A stretch of 51,783 nt of DNA from Planococcus wigleyi (GTDB lineage: Bacteria; Bacillota; Bacilli; Bacillales_A; Planococcaceae). The position numbers and the translations under genes are program-made. Below the pieces are notes generated by a model. That model worked only from the letters and a program-made list of their open reading frames with translations. It was not told the DNA's origin and ran no database searches. This document shows, piece by piece, positions 10,023 to 20,979 of the stretch; the first letter of the stretch is position 1; each line of letters starts with the position of its first letter. The DNA lies in NCBI RefSeq assembly GCF_014836985.1, contig NZ_JACSPU010000010.1:1-51783 (forward strand), written 5' to 3'.

Positions 10023-10888
10023 AATCCCAAAAAAGTTTCCAGCATCAACAATCCACCTTGTATTTGGTGGCCACTCCAATCGGCAACCTGGAAGACATGA
10101 CAATCCGTGCATTGCGTATTTTAAAAGAAGTGGACATCATTGCAGCGGAAGATACGCGCAACACGAAAAACCTCTGCAATTATTTTGACATCCAGACCAA
10201 ATTGGTCAGCTACCATGAACACAACCAGGAAAGCGGAGGCTTCAAAATCCTCTCGTACCTGGAAGAAGGCAAGTCAGTAGCTTTGGTCAGCGATGCCGGC
10301 ATGCCGTGTATTTCCGATCCAGGAGAAGACATCGTCAAACGGGCGGTTGCCGAAGGATTTCCTGTTGTGCCGATTCCTGGAGCCAATGCAGCCCTTAGTG
10401 CACTGATTGCTTCAGGGATTTCGCCGCAGCCTTTTTTGTTCTACGGATTCTTATCGCGCAATAAAAAAGAGCGGCAGGCAGAGTTGGACATACTCAGCCA
10501 AAAAGAAGAGACCCTGATCTTTTACGAAGCACCTCACCGGCTGAAAGAAAGCTTGAAGAGTATGCAAAAAGCGGTCGGCAATGAACGGAAAATCACCTTG
10601 GCCCGGGAATTGACCAAGAAATTCGAAGAGTTTCTGAGAGGCACTGTTGAAGAAGCGGTAATATGGGCAGAAGAAAATGAAATTCGCGGAGAATTTTGTT
10701 TGGTGCTGGAAGGCAATGCAGATCCGGAGCCTTTGGAAAGCGTAAAGTGGTGGGAAAGTTTATCTATCGAAGAACACGTAGACCAGTTGATGGAAACCAA
10801 GAACCTGACATCCAAAGAGGCCATCAAAGAAGCGGCCATCGAACGCCAGCTGTCTAAGCGAGAAGTCTATCAGGCTTATCATACCTAG
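10019..10888 (+). CDS. rsmI: 16S rRNA (cytidine(1402)-2'-O)-methyltransferase RsmI
   Basis: Methylates the 2'-O of C1402 in the decoding centre of 16S rRNA. The 289-residue protein has the tetrapyrrole-methylase fold: LYLVATPIGNLEDMT near the N-terminus, AAEDTRNT, SDAGMPCISDPG and IPGANAALSALIASG, all typical of the family. It starts at the A of ATGA overlapping yazA, with AAAGGAG upstream, so translation is coupled. It ends the unit before a bidirectional terminator. Confidence 0.95.
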   Translation: MKSQKSFQHQQSTLYLVATPIGNLEDMTIRALRILKEVDIIAAEDTRNTKNLCNYFDIQTKLVSYHEHNQESGGFKILSYLEEGKSVALVSDAGMPCISDPGEDIVKRAVAEGFPVVPIPGANAALSALIASGISPQPFLFYGFLSRNKKERQAELDILSQKEETLIFYEAPHRLKESLKSMQKAVGNERKITLARELTKKFEEFLRGTVEEAVIWAEENEIRGEFCLVLEGNADPEPLESVKWWESLSIEEHVDQLMETKNLTSKEAIKEAAIERQLSKREVYQAYHT

Positions 10889-10955
10889 AAAAGCTGAAGC
10901 AGTCTCTACGCTGAAGCTAGGTACTGAAAATAGCTACTCTGTCTTTGCAAGCATC

Positions 10956-10992
10956 AAAAAAACCAGGATGCATTAGCTTCCTGGTTTTTTTT
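10956..10992. terminator. Bidirectional terminator between rsmI and abrB
   Basis: A 13-bp stem (10956-10968 with 10979-10991) has A-rich 5' and T-rich 3' arms, so it can end transcripts from both converging genes. Confidence 0.85.
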
Positions 10993-10995
10993 ATC

Positions 10996-11274
10996 TTACT
11001 TCTTTAAGTTGTTTTGGATCTCTTTTACCAGCATTTCTGCGCCTTCAGTGCTTAAGATCAATTTGCCGCCAACCAATTGCATGTTGTCGTCTGATACTTC
11101 GCCTGTAACTGCACAAGTCATGTTTGGTAAATACTTTTTCAAGATAATTTTGTCGTCATCTACGTAAATTTCCAAAGCGTCTTTTTCTGCGATTCCCAAA
11201 GTACGACGCAATTCGATTGGAATAACTACACGCCCTAATTCGTCAACTTTCCGAACGATACCTGTTGATTTCAT
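10996..11274 (-). CDS. abrB: Transition-state regulator AbrB
   Basis: AbrB is a DNA-binding repressor of post-exponential genes. The 92-residue protein has the swapped-hairpin AbrB fold in its first 50 residues (STGIVRKVDELGRVVIPIEL), almost identical to B. subtilis AbrB, then the C-terminal oligomerisation half. ATG is supported by AGGAGGA 8 bases upstream. It is divergent from metG. Its leader holds two Spo0A-box-like heptamers, matching the Spo0A repression known in Bacillus. Its strong conservation suggests a full AbrB role even though the neighbouring sporulation genes are gone. Confidence 0.97.
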   Translation of the reverse strand: MKSTGIVRKVDELGRVVIPIELRRTLGIAEKDALEIYVDDDKIILKKYLPNMTCAVTGEVSDDNMQLVGGKLILSTEGAEMLVKEIQNNLKK

Positions 11275-11307
11275 AATGATAGTCCTCCTTTTATTTTATC
11301 GGGTGTA

Positions 11308-11314
11308 TTCGTCA
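11308..11314 (-). promoter_or_regulatory. Spo0A-box-like heptamer in abrB leader (distal)
   Basis: The minus strand reads TGACGAA, six of seven bases of the 0A box TGTCGAA, 10 bp from a perfect box. Confidence 0.5.
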
Positions 11315-11317
11315 AAA

Positions 11318-11324
11318 TTCGACA
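11318..11324 (-). promoter_or_regulatory. Spo0A box in abrB leader
   Basis: The minus strand reads TGTCGAA, a perfect 0A box, about 15-20 bases downstream of the predicted start of transcription. B. subtilis abrB is repressed from the same relative position. Confidence 0.6.
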
Positions 11325-11344
11325 TTTACCACTTCCTGTCATAA

Positions 11345-11373
11345 ATCATACCAACTACTGGCAATTAGGTCAA
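11345..11373 (-). promoter_or_regulatory. SigA promoter of abrB
   Basis: On the minus strand TTGACC and TATGAT are separated by 17 bp. Transcription would start near 11338, giving a leader of about 65 bases that includes the Spo0A-box pair. Confidence 0.78.
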
Positions 11374-11506
11374 TAAAAAACTATCGAATTTATAATGAAA
11401 TTTTATAAGTTGTATCATATTTTTGATATTCATGAGTTTTGAAGTCATAATTTTGACATAGTTGTATAGAAAGCCCTAAAAAACCGACGCAGCATTAGCT
11501 GATAAA

Positions 11507-11513
11507 TGTCGAA
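11507..11513 (+). promoter_or_regulatory. Spo0A-box-like heptamer upstream of metG (1)
   Basis: A perfect TGTCGAA on the plus strand in the abrB-metG gap. The rest of this 335-bp gap is AT-rich, with no coding potential that I can see and no T-box specifier or AGGGTGG-type antiterminator. Confidence 0.35.
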
Positions 11514-11532
11514 TTTCACTGGAAAATGGCTT

Positions 11533-11539
11533 TGTCGAA
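11533..11539 (+). promoter_or_regulatory. Spo0A-box-like heptamer upstream of metG (2)
   Basis: A second perfect TGTCGAA, within TTTGTCGAAT, just upstream of the candidate metG promoter and 26 bp from the first. Confidence 0.35.
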
Positions 11540-11547
11540 TTGAAAGA

Positions 11548-13568
<2,021 letters not shown>

Positions 13569-13591
13569 GATTACTGGAAAAGACCTGTTTT

Positions 13592-13621
13592 GACCCACTG
13601 TTATCAGTGGGTCTTTTTTTG
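13592..13621 (+). terminator. Intrinsic terminator after metG
   Basis: A perfect 9-bp stem GACCCACTG/CAGTGGGTC with a TTAT loop is followed by a run of T. Confidence 0.93.
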
Positions 13622-13666
13622 TTTGTGTGGGTTTTAATGCCCAGTATTACAGAGAAAAAAGCGCTT

Positions 13667-13696
13667 TTGACATTGAACTAACATGTTTTGTTACCT
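13667..13696 (+). promoter_or_regulatory. Candidate tatD promoter
   Basis: A perfect TTGACA is followed 18 bp later by the weak -10 TTACCT. Confidence 0.4.
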
Positions 13697-13769
13697 AATT
13701 GTAATGTTGTTGTGAAGAAAGATACAGGTAGAACCATTAGAATAAAGCTTAATGTGAGGAGAATGATTG

Positions 13770-14546
13770 ATGTTTATCGATACCCATGTACATTTAAATG
13801 CAGACCAATATGATGAGGACCTTGTACAAGTCATTGAGCGCGCAAGAGAAAATCACGTGGAGAAAATGGTAGTCATCGGCTTCGACCGAAAAACGATCGA
13901 ACGGGCCATCGATTTGGCCGAAACTTATGAATTCATCTTCGCGGTAGTTGGTTGGCATCCAGTTGATGCAATCGATTGTACTGAAGAAGATCTGAAATGG
14001 ATTGAAGAGCTTGCTGCTCATCCAAAAGTAGTGGGAATCGGGGAGACCGGATTGGATTACTACTGGGACAAATCACCAAAAGAAGTACAGCAGGAAATTT
14101 TCCGGAAGCAAATCCGGTTGGCGAAAAAAGTCAAATTGCCGATTATCATCCATAACCGGGAAGCTACAGAAGATGTGCTGACAATTCTTCGAGAAGAAAA
14201 CGCAAAAGAAATCGGCGGTGTCATGCATTGCTTTAGTGGCAGTGTGGAGACGGCCCGTGAAAGTATAGAAATGAACTTCATGATTTCGCTTGGCGGACCC
14301 GTAACATTCAAAAATGCCAAAAAGCCGAAAGAAGTGGCCGAGTTGATTTCACTTGATCACTTGATGATTGAGACAGATGCTCCATATCTAGCTCCCCATC
14401 CCTACCGGGGAAAAAGAAACGAACCATCTTATGTGCCATTGGTTGCGGAAGAAATTGCGCGATTGAAAGGAATTTCAGTAGAAGAGGTCGCCAAAGCGAC
14501 AACACAAAACGCAGAAAAGTTTTATAAGCTTTCTCAAATAAAGTGA
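13770..14546 (+). CDS. tatD: TatD family metal-dependent DNase (YabD)
   Basis: A 258-residue TIM-barrel metallohydrolase of the TatD family, reported to act as a 3'-5' exonuclease on DNA or RNA. Metal ligands appear in FIDTHVHLN, GIGETGLDYYW, IIHNREA, MHCFSGS and ETDAPYLAPHP. ATG at 13770 has GAGGAG 8 bases upstream; the TTG at 13767 would also fit. The order metG-tatD-yabE-rnmV-rsmA is that of B. subtilis. Confidence 0.94.
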   Translation: MFIDTHVHLNADQYDEDLVQVIERARENHVEKMVVIGFDRKTIERAIDLAETYEFIFAVVGWHPVDAIDCTEEDLKWIEELAAHPKVVGIGETGLDYYWDKSPKEVQQEIFRKQIRLAKKVKLPIIIHNREATEDVLTILREENAKEIGGVMHCFSGSVETARESIEMNFMISLGGPVTFKNAKKPKEVAELISLDHLMIETDAPYLAPHPYRGKRNEPSYVPLVAEEIARLKGISVEEVAKATTQNAEKFYKLSQIK

Positions 14547-14566
14547 AATTGAGAAATTCGTATTGA

Positions 14567-14595
14567 TTGACACATTGGAAATGAGCCCATATAAT
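14567..14595 (+). promoter_or_regulatory. Consensus SigA promoter of yabE
   Basis: TTGACA and TATAAT, both perfect, are 17 bp apart. Transcription would begin near 14602, which excludes a start codon at 14603 and supports the TTG at 14624. Confidence 0.85.
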
Positions 14596-14623
14596 CACTC
14601 AGGTGAAGAAGGAGGAGTTATTT

Positions 14624-15985
14624 TTGTCAAATGAAGCAAATAATACCAATTCATCAAAAATATTCAAAGGTAAATCATTGACGGTCACAATCGCAACTGT
14701 ATTGTTGTTCGCAGCGGTTTTAACTTTTGCTATATATGAAGGTACAAAAAATACGGTTACCGTAACAGCGAATGGTGAACAGGAAGAAGTAAGAACACAT
14801 GCAGAAACAGTTGGAGCATTTTTGGAGGAACAGGAAATCGAAGCTGGAGAACATGATTTCTTAAGCCATTCAAAGGAAACGCCGATCAATGAAGATCTGG
14901 CACTCGAGTGGGATGCAGCAGAACAATATAACGTAACAGTTGATGGAAAAGCTACTTCTGCATGGACAACTGAAAATACAGTGTCCGAAATTTTAGCTAA
15001 AGCGGATGTTGAACTTACAAAACATGACAAGGTATCACCTGCTTTGGATGAACAAGTAGATGAAGAAACAACCATTTCAGTTGAAAAAGCCTATGAAGTT
15101 ACTATTCAAGACGGTCTTAATGAAAAGAAAGTATGGTCTACTTCGACTACGGTCGCTGACTTTTTAAAACAACATAAAGTTTCTTTAGGCAAACTTGACC
15201 GAGTGGAAAAAGAAATGGACGAACTGGTTCTTCCAAATTCAAAAGTCAAAGTGGTTCGTGTTGAAAAGGTCACCGATGTAGTCGAAGATACTGTGAAATA
15301 TGCAGTAGAGACAAAAAAAGACGATTCATTGCTTAAAGGCAACGAAAAAGTCGTTCAAAAAGGCGCAAATGGTGTAGTTAAAAAAACGTATGAAGTAATC
15401 AAAGAAAACGGTAAAGAAGTAAAACGTGATCTTAAAAACGAAAAAGTTGTAAAAGAACCAACCAAGCAAGTAACGGCAGTCGGTACGAAGACAGTTGTAG
15501 CCAGCGTCTCACGTGGGGCTCAAACAAAAGCGGCACCAGCAGCAAAAGCAACACCTGCAACACAGGCAGCTCCTGCACAAGAGAAAAAGCAGGAGAAAGC
15601 AGCAGTGAAAACGGCTTCTGTTGAAAAAGCAGCAACGCCAGCACCAGCAAAAGCTGAACCGGCAAAAGCCCAACCAGCTGAAGAGCCAGCAGGCGGTAAA
15701 GAATTCTACGTGTCAGCTACAGCTTATACAGCAAGCTGCACGGGATGCTCGGGCATTACAGCGACAGGCATCAACCTGCATGCCAATCCAGGCCTTAAAG
15801 TAATTGCAGTAGATCCTAGCGTTATTCCGCTAGGCTCTAAAGTATGGGTTGAAGGTTACGGCAACGCAATCGCAGGCGATACAGGCGGAGCAATCAAAGG
15901 CAATAAAATCGATTTGTTCATGGCCAATAAATCCGATGCATTGTCATTCGGGCGCAAACAAGTAAAAGTGAGAGTACTTAACTAA
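14624..15985 (+). CDS. yabE: Cell-wall-associated YabE/RpfB-like protein with 3D domain
   Basis: A predicted membrane-anchored, extracellular wall-active protein of 453 residues. A signal-anchor helix (LTVTIATVLLFAAVLTFAIY) lies near residues 20-42. Then come three DUF348-type ubiquitin-like repeats (about 45-215), a G5 domain (about 230-300), an Ala/Lys/Pro-rich flexible linker, and a C-terminal 3D domain with ATAYTASCTGCSG, AVDPSVIPLGS and GDTGGAIKGNKIDLF carrying the three aspartates. The fold resembles resuscitation-promoting, lytic-transglycosylase-like enzymes. The TTG start has GGAGGAG 6 bases upstream. Activity has not been read from sequence alone. Confidence 0.9.
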   Translation: MSNEANNTNSSKIFKGKSLTVTIATVLLFAAVLTFAIYEGTKNTVTVTANGEQEEVRTHAETVGAFLEEQEIEAGEHDFLSHSKETPINEDLALEWDAAEQYNVTVDGKATSAWTTENTVSEILAKADVELTKHDKVSPALDEQVDEETTISVEKAYEVTIQDGLNEKKVWSTSTTVADFLKQHKVSLGKLDRVEKEMDELVLPNSKVKVVRVEKVTDVVEDTVKYAVETKKDDSLLKGNEKVVQKGANGVVKKTYEVIKENGKEVKRDLKNEKVVKEPTKQVTAVGTKTVVASVSRGAQTKAAPAAKATPATQAAPAQEKKQEKAAVKTASVEKAATPAPAKAEPAKAQPAEEPAGGKEFYVSATAYTASCTGCSGITATGINLHANPGLKVIAVDPSVIPLGSKVWVEGYGNAIAGDTGGAIKGNKIDLFMANKSDALSFGRKQVKVRVLN

Positions 15986-16007
15986 TCTACAAACCATTCC
16001 ACTACAG

Positions 16008-16040
16008 GCTTTCCTGGGATATTTCCCGGGAAAGCTTTTT
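16008..16040 (+). terminator. Intrinsic terminator after yabE
   Basis: GCTTTCC-T-GGGA pairs with TCCC-G-GGAAAGC and is followed by a T run. Confidence 0.85.
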
Positions 16041-16067
16041 ACATGTCTACCCGCCAACGTGTAGAAT
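16038..16067 (+). promoter_or_regulatory. Candidate rnmV promoter
   Basis: TTTACA and TAGAAT are 18 bp apart; the -35 overlaps the T tail of the yabE terminator. Confidence 0.5.
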
Positions 16068-16100
16068 AAAACAAGAAGCTTGAAAAGAGGAACAGAATAA

Positions 16101-17536
<1,436 letters not shown>

Positions 17537-17603
17537 TATCAGCATTCTGTTACAATATCGGCACAACTTATTTCGGGATAAAGATATTTCGAATAAAAAA
17601 ATA

Positions 17604-17633
17604 TTGACATAAACGGATAGACGCTGATAAAAT
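17604..17633 (+). promoter_or_regulatory. Upstream promoter of veg
   Basis: TTGACA and TAAAAT are 18 bp apart. Confidence 0.6.
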
Positions 17634-17644
17634 TAGGAATTTGC

Positions 17645-17673
17645 TTGACTATTTCAATAAATTATGGTAGAAT
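17645..17673 (+). promoter_or_regulatory. Main promoter of veg
   Basis: TTGACT and TAGAAT are 17 bp apart with a TGG extended -10. It is 12 bp downstream of the other veg promoter. Confidence 0.75.
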
Positions 17674-17699
17674 TTTGTCTATAGTGAGGTGTAGACAAA

Positions 17700-17963
17700 A
17701 TGCCCAAAACTTTGGCGGATATTAAAAAATCGTTGGATCTGCATTTAGGAAAACGATTGCTTTTAAAGGCAAACGGAGGTCGCAAGAAAACGGTCGAACG
17801 TGCTGGAATCCTGCGCGAAACATATCACTCTGTGTTTGTGATTGAGCTTGATCAAGAAGAGCATGCATTTGAACGCGTGTCTTACAGCTACGCAGACATC
17901 TTAACTGAAGCGGTAGAAATTACTGTGTACGAAGGAACAGAAGATGCACTTGTCGTGAAATAA
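17700..17963 (+). CDS. veg: Veg protein
   Basis: A short, 87-residue protein highly similar to B. subtilis Veg across [16 protein letters not shown] and [14 protein letters not shown]. In B. subtilis Veg is abundant in growing cells, linked to biofilm gene control through SinR and to spore outgrowth. Its molecular activity is not settled. The ATG has GTGAGGTG 8 bases upstream. Two promoters and a terminator make it a strongly expressed single-gene unit. sspF, its B. subtilis neighbour, is absent. Confidence 0.94.
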   Translation: MPKTLADIKKSLDLHLGKRLLLKANGGRKKTVERAGILRETYHSVFVIELDQEEHAFERVSYSYADILTEAVEITVYEGTEDALVVK

Positions 17964-17991
17964 TTGAACTACATTTTATAAGATTCTTCAA

Positions 17992-18032
17992 AACTTGCTA
18001 CTGCTTAATCAAGCGGAAGGCGAGTTTTTTTG
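17992..18032 (+). terminator. Intrinsic terminator after veg
   Basis: AACTTGC pairs with GCGAGTT (one T-G pair), with an inner GCTT/AAGC stem and a 7-base T run. Confidence 0.8.
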
Positions 18033-18069
18033 TTTCTGCCAGCACTTTGCTTTCCATTGCCTCGCGGTA

Positions 18070-18078
18070 TGTTAAAAT
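18070..18078 (+). promoter_or_regulatory. Extended -10 promoter of ispE
   Basis: TG-T-TAAAAT lies 33 bases before the ispE start, with no clear -35. Confidence 0.5.
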
Positions 18079-18110
18079 AGTCTTCATCAGAATATAAAGG
18101 AGGCAGTGAG

Positions 18111-18974
18111 ATGCTCTACGTGAAAGCACCTGCCAAGATTAACCTAACACTTGATGTTTTACATAAACGTCCGGATAATTACCATGAAATTGAAATGATC
18201 ATGACAACTGTGGATTTATCGGACCGCATTGGATTGATGGGAACAGCAAAAGGGATACATATTCAGTCTGCAGACCGTTTTGTGCCGAATGACTCCCGCA
18301 ACCTGGCCTACCAAGCGGCACAATTGATTAAAGATACGTTCAATATAAAGACCGGCGTCATTATTTCCCTGGATAAGAAAATCCCGGTAGCAGCAGGATT
18401 AGCCGGCGGCAGCAGTGACGCAGCTGCAACATTAAAAGGCCTGAACAAACTTTGGCAATTGAACCTGTCGCTTGATGAGCTGGCGGAACTGGGTGCCAAA
18501 ATTGGATCGGATGTTTCTTTCTGCGTTTATGGCGGTACCGCATTAGCCAGAGGCCGTGGTGAGATCATCCAGGAATTGCCGACTCCACCGAATTGCTGGG
18601 TTATCTTGGCAAAACCGACAATTGGCGTTTCTACAGCTGATGTCTATGGTGCATTTGATGTCCAATCTGCACAGCATCCAGATACAGAAGGGATGATTCG
18701 GGCACTCAATGAAGGCGATTATGAAGCGATGTGTGCCAATTTAGGCAATGCGTTGGAAAGTGTTACGTTGAAATTGTATCCGGAAGTGGAACAGATAAAA
18801 GAACAGATGAAAAAATTTGGAGCAGATGCTGTCTTGATGAGCGGCAGCGGGCCTACAGTTTTTGGCCTGGTCCATCAAGAAGCGCGCATTCCGCGGATTT
18901 ATAATGGCTTACGGGGCTTTTGTTCGGAAGTATATGCAGTACGCTTGATCGGCGAACGGGAGCTGCTTGCTTAA
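18111..18974 (+). CDS. ispE: 4-diphosphocytidyl-2-C-methyl-D-erythritol kinase
   Basis: A GHMP kinase of the non-mevalonate isoprenoid pathway, 287 residues. The ATP-binding loop [14 protein letters not shown] is at residues 92-105, KINLTLDV at the N-terminus and the third GHMP motif [10 protein letters not shown] near residue 243. The ATG has AAAGGAGG upstream. It shows that the organism makes isoprenoid precursors by the MEP route. Confidence 0.96.
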   Translation: MLYVKAPAKINLTLDVLHKRPDNYHEIEMIMTTVDLSDRIGLMGTAKGIHIQSADRFVPNDSRNLAYQAAQLIKDTFNIKTGVIISLDKKIPVAAGLAGGSSDAAATLKGLNKLWQLNLSLDELAELGAKIGSDVSFCVYGGTALARGRGEIIQELPTPPNCWVILAKPTIGVSTADVYGAFDVQSAQHPDTEGMIRALNEGDYEAMCANLGNALESVTLKLYPEVEQIKEQMKKFGADAVLMSGSGPTVFGLVHQEARIPRIYNGLRGFCSEVYAVRLIGERELLA

Positions 18975-18976
18975 AT

Positions 18977-19017
18977 ACGTACATTTATGGTAAGTTTTCT
19001 ATAAATCATTCGTGTTT
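18977..19017 (+). promoter_or_regulatory. Candidate PurR box pair upstream of purR
   Basis: Two convergent motifs resemble the Bacillus PurBox: ATACGTACATT on the plus strand around 18976-18985 and AAACACGAA on the minus strand at 19009-19017. A possible -10 (TATAAA, 19000-19005) lies between them. This suggests autoregulation, as in B. subtilis; the first box is imperfect and the spacing is slightly long. Confidence 0.4.
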
Positions 19018-19031
19018 AGGAGAGGGTAGTT

Positions 19032-19859
19032 TTGAAGTGGAAGCGCAGTGAACGGCTTGTTGATATGACACAATTTTTATTGGAACACCCGCATAAATTG
19101 ATTCCGCTGACGTATTTTTCGGATCTGTACCAATCCGCTAAGTCTTCCATCAGTGAAGATTTGGGCATTGTCAAAGAAACATTCGAAGAAAAAGGAACGG
19201 GTTTATTGATGACGGTTCCAGGGGCAGCGGGCGGTGTTAAGTATATTCCCAGGTTGCAGGCTAAAGACATCAAAGCCGTTATGGCAGACTTGATGGAAGA
19301 GCTGAGCCATTCCGACAGATTGTTGCCGGGCGGCTATTTATACATGACGGATGTACTGGGCAATCCCGAAATGATGAACCGTGTCGGAAAAGTATTTGCG
19401 ACGGCATTTGCTGATGCAAAAATTGACGTCATCATGACGGTAGCTACAAAGGGCATTCCGATTGCCCATGCAATTGCCCGCCATTTGAATGTGCCGGTAG
19501 TCATTGTCCGGAGAGACAGCAAAGTGACGGAAGGCTCTACAGTCAGCATCAATTATGTATCAGGATCTTCCCGCCGCATACAGACCATGGTGTTATCCAA
19601 ACGCAGCATGAAGAGCGGCCAACGTGTACTCATCACCGATGACTTCATGAAAGTCGGCGGAACGATGAACGGCATGAAGAATCTGCTGGAAGAGTTCGAA
19701 TGCACGTTAGCGGGTGTTGCAGTCCTTGTAGAGGCGGAGCATTCGGATGAGCGGCTGGTTGAAAAATACCTGTCTCTTGTTAAATTGCATGAAGTCAGTG
19801 AAAAAGAACGCACCATTGCATTAGAAGAAGGAAACTACTTTGAAAATGGAGGAATTTAA
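19032..19859 (+). CDS. purR: Purine operon repressor PurR
   Basis: Represses purine genes when PRPP is low. The 275-residue protein has an N-terminal winged helix (about 1-75) and a phosphoribosyltransferase-like C-terminal domain whose PRPP loop [14 protein letters not shown] begins at residue 199. It starts with TTG at 19032, with AGGAGAGG 6 bases upstream. It is immediately followed by ridA, as in B. subtilis. Confidence 0.95.
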   Translation: MKWKRSERLVDMTQFLLEHPHKLIPLTYFSDLYQSAKSSISEDLGIVKETFEEKGTGLLMTVPGAAGGVKYIPRLQAKDIKAVMADLMEELSHSDRLLPGGYLYMTDVLGNPEMMNRVGKVFATAFADAKIDVIMTVATKGIPIAHAIARHLNVPVVIVRRDSKVTEGSTVSINYVSGSSRRIQTMVLSKRSMKSGQRVLITDDFMKVGGTMNGMKNLLEEFECTLAGVAVLVEAEHSDERLVEKYLSLVKLHEVSEKERTIALEEGNYFENGGI

Positions 19860-19860
19860 T

Positions 19861-20238
19861 ATGAATTACGTAGCGACAGACAAAGCGGCAGCAGCGATTG
19901 GCCCTTATTCACAAGGCGTGGTTTCAGGAGGAATTCTATACAGTTCAGGTCAAATTCCATTAACAGCATCCGGCGAATTGGTTGAAGGCACAATTGCTGA
20001 CCAGACGCATCAGGTATTTTCAAATCTGAAAGCGGTTCTTGCGGAAGCGGGCTCTTCTCTTGGTGACGTGATCAAGACAACTGTCTTCATTAAAGATATG
20101 AACGATTTTGCAGAAATGAATGAGATTTATGCCGCGTATTTCGGAGACCATAAGCCGGCGCGTTCAACTGTCGAAGTGGCGCGTTTGCCAAAAGACGTAA
20201 AAGTGGAAATCGAAGTTATTGCAAAAGTGAACAGCTAA
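19861..20238 (+). CDS. ridA: RidA family enamine/imine deaminase (YabJ)
   Basis: Hydrolyses reactive enamine/imine intermediates of PLP enzymes. At 125 residues it has the family length and motifs: AIGPYSQGV at the N-terminus, and [21 protein letters not shown] with the catalytic arginine near residue 104. ATG at 19861 is one base after the purR stop, with GGAGGAA 6 bases upstream at the end of purR. Confidence 0.95.
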   Translation: MNYVATDKAAAAIGPYSQGVVSGGILYSSGQIPLTASGELVEGTIADQTHQVFSNLKAVLAEAGSSLGDVIKTTVFIKDMNDFAEMNEIYAAYFGDHKPARSTVEVARLPKDVKVEIEVIAKVNS

Positions 20239-20255
20239 GTAATTCTTTTTGAAGG

Positions 20256-20300
20256 ATACAGGCAAACCCATGAACTATGGGCTTGCCTGTATTTTTTTTG
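20256..20300 (+). terminator. Intrinsic terminator after ridA
   Basis: A long stem, ATACAGGCAA-CCCAT with ATGGG-TTGCCTGTAT with one internal mismatch, is followed by 7-8 T. Confidence 0.92.
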
Positions 20301-20371
20301 CCGATGAACTCAGCTTTCTTTCCGGTTTTTTATTCCATTGAGCAAATTTTCTAATAAGTTTTGTAAATTAT

Positions 20372-20400
20372 GAAGGAGATTAGTCCTTTATGGCGAATAC
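20372..20400 (+). promoter_or_regulatory. SigH-type promoter of spoVG
   Basis: GAAGGAGAT and GGCGAATAC are separated by 11 bp, fitting the SigH pattern RnAGGAwww-N11-RnnGAATww apart from one base. B. subtilis spoVG is a classic SigH gene with the same spacing. Confidence 0.5.
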
Positions 20401-20450
20401 CCATAATTAGGAATGAAAAATAGCAGCTGAGATAAGGGGTGATGAAGAGA

Positions 20451-20735
20451 ATGGAAGTAACAGATGTGAGATTACGACGTGTACAAACCGATGGCCGAAT
20501 GAGAGCAATCGCTTCTATCACGCTAGACAACGAATTCGTCATCCATGACATTCGAGTGATTGATGGAAATGACGGCTTGTTTGTCGCAATGCCGAGCAAA
20601 AGAACTCCGGATGGAGAATTTCGGGATATTGCACACCCGATCAACTCGAGCGCGCGTACCAAGCTTCAAGAAGCTGTCTTAACTGCATATGAGCAAAGTG
20701 AAAACGAAGCGGTATTGGAAAATGCCAGCGTTTAA
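20451..20735 (+). CDS. spoVG: RNA/DNA-binding regulator SpoVG
   Basis: A 94-residue nucleic-acid-binding regulator of cell envelope, virulence or division genes in many Firmicutes, including non-sporulating ones. The family core [11 protein letters not shown] and [19 protein letters not shown] is intact; the acidic C-terminus is variable. ATG at 20451 has AAGGGGTGA 8 bases upstream; in-frame GTG and ATG codons at 20439-20444 fall inside that site. Its name reflects B. subtilis sporulation, not proof of spores here. Confidence 0.95.
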   Translation: MEVTDVRLRRVQTDGRMRAIASITLDNEFVIHDIRVIDGNDGLFVAMPSKRTPDGEFRDIAHPINSSARTKLQEAVLTAYEQSENEAVLENASV

Positions 20736-20736
20736 T

Positions 20737-20782
20737 AGAGCTGAATCAAAGGGCCTTCTTTCATAATAAGGGCTCTTTTTTT
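20737..20782 (+). terminator. Intrinsic terminator after spoVG
   Basis: AGAGC pairs with GCTCT across an inner CCTT/AAGG stem, followed by a T run. Confidence 0.65.
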
Positions 20783-20823
20783 GTTTGACTTTTTTTGTCA
20801 TGGTATTGTCATGCTCTGAAACC

Positions 20824-20852
20824 TTGAAAAATCAAGGTTTTTCCGCTATAGT
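20824..20852 (+). promoter_or_regulatory. glmU promoter overlapping a hairpin
   Basis: TTGAAA and TATAGT are 17 bp apart. The -35 lies inside a perfect 9-bp inverted repeat (20819-20827 with 20832-20840). A second TTGACA at 20878 lacks a good -10. The rest of the 244-bp gap before glmU shows nothing more. Confidence 0.6.
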
Positions 20853-20979
20853 CAATAAGGAAAAGCGAATTTTTTAATTGACATAGCCAGCTGAAAACTG
20901 GATCTATCAAGCAATAGAAGAAATGACTGGATAGGATTGTGAAAAAGGAATTCTATCGGATTAAAAGGAGGGGTAAGGA

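Noticed and set aside
20439..20450. Longer spoVG N-terminus from GTG or ATG codons at 20439-20444
   Set aside because: Those codons form part of the ribosome site and the conserved protein begins [11 protein letters not shown] at 20451.
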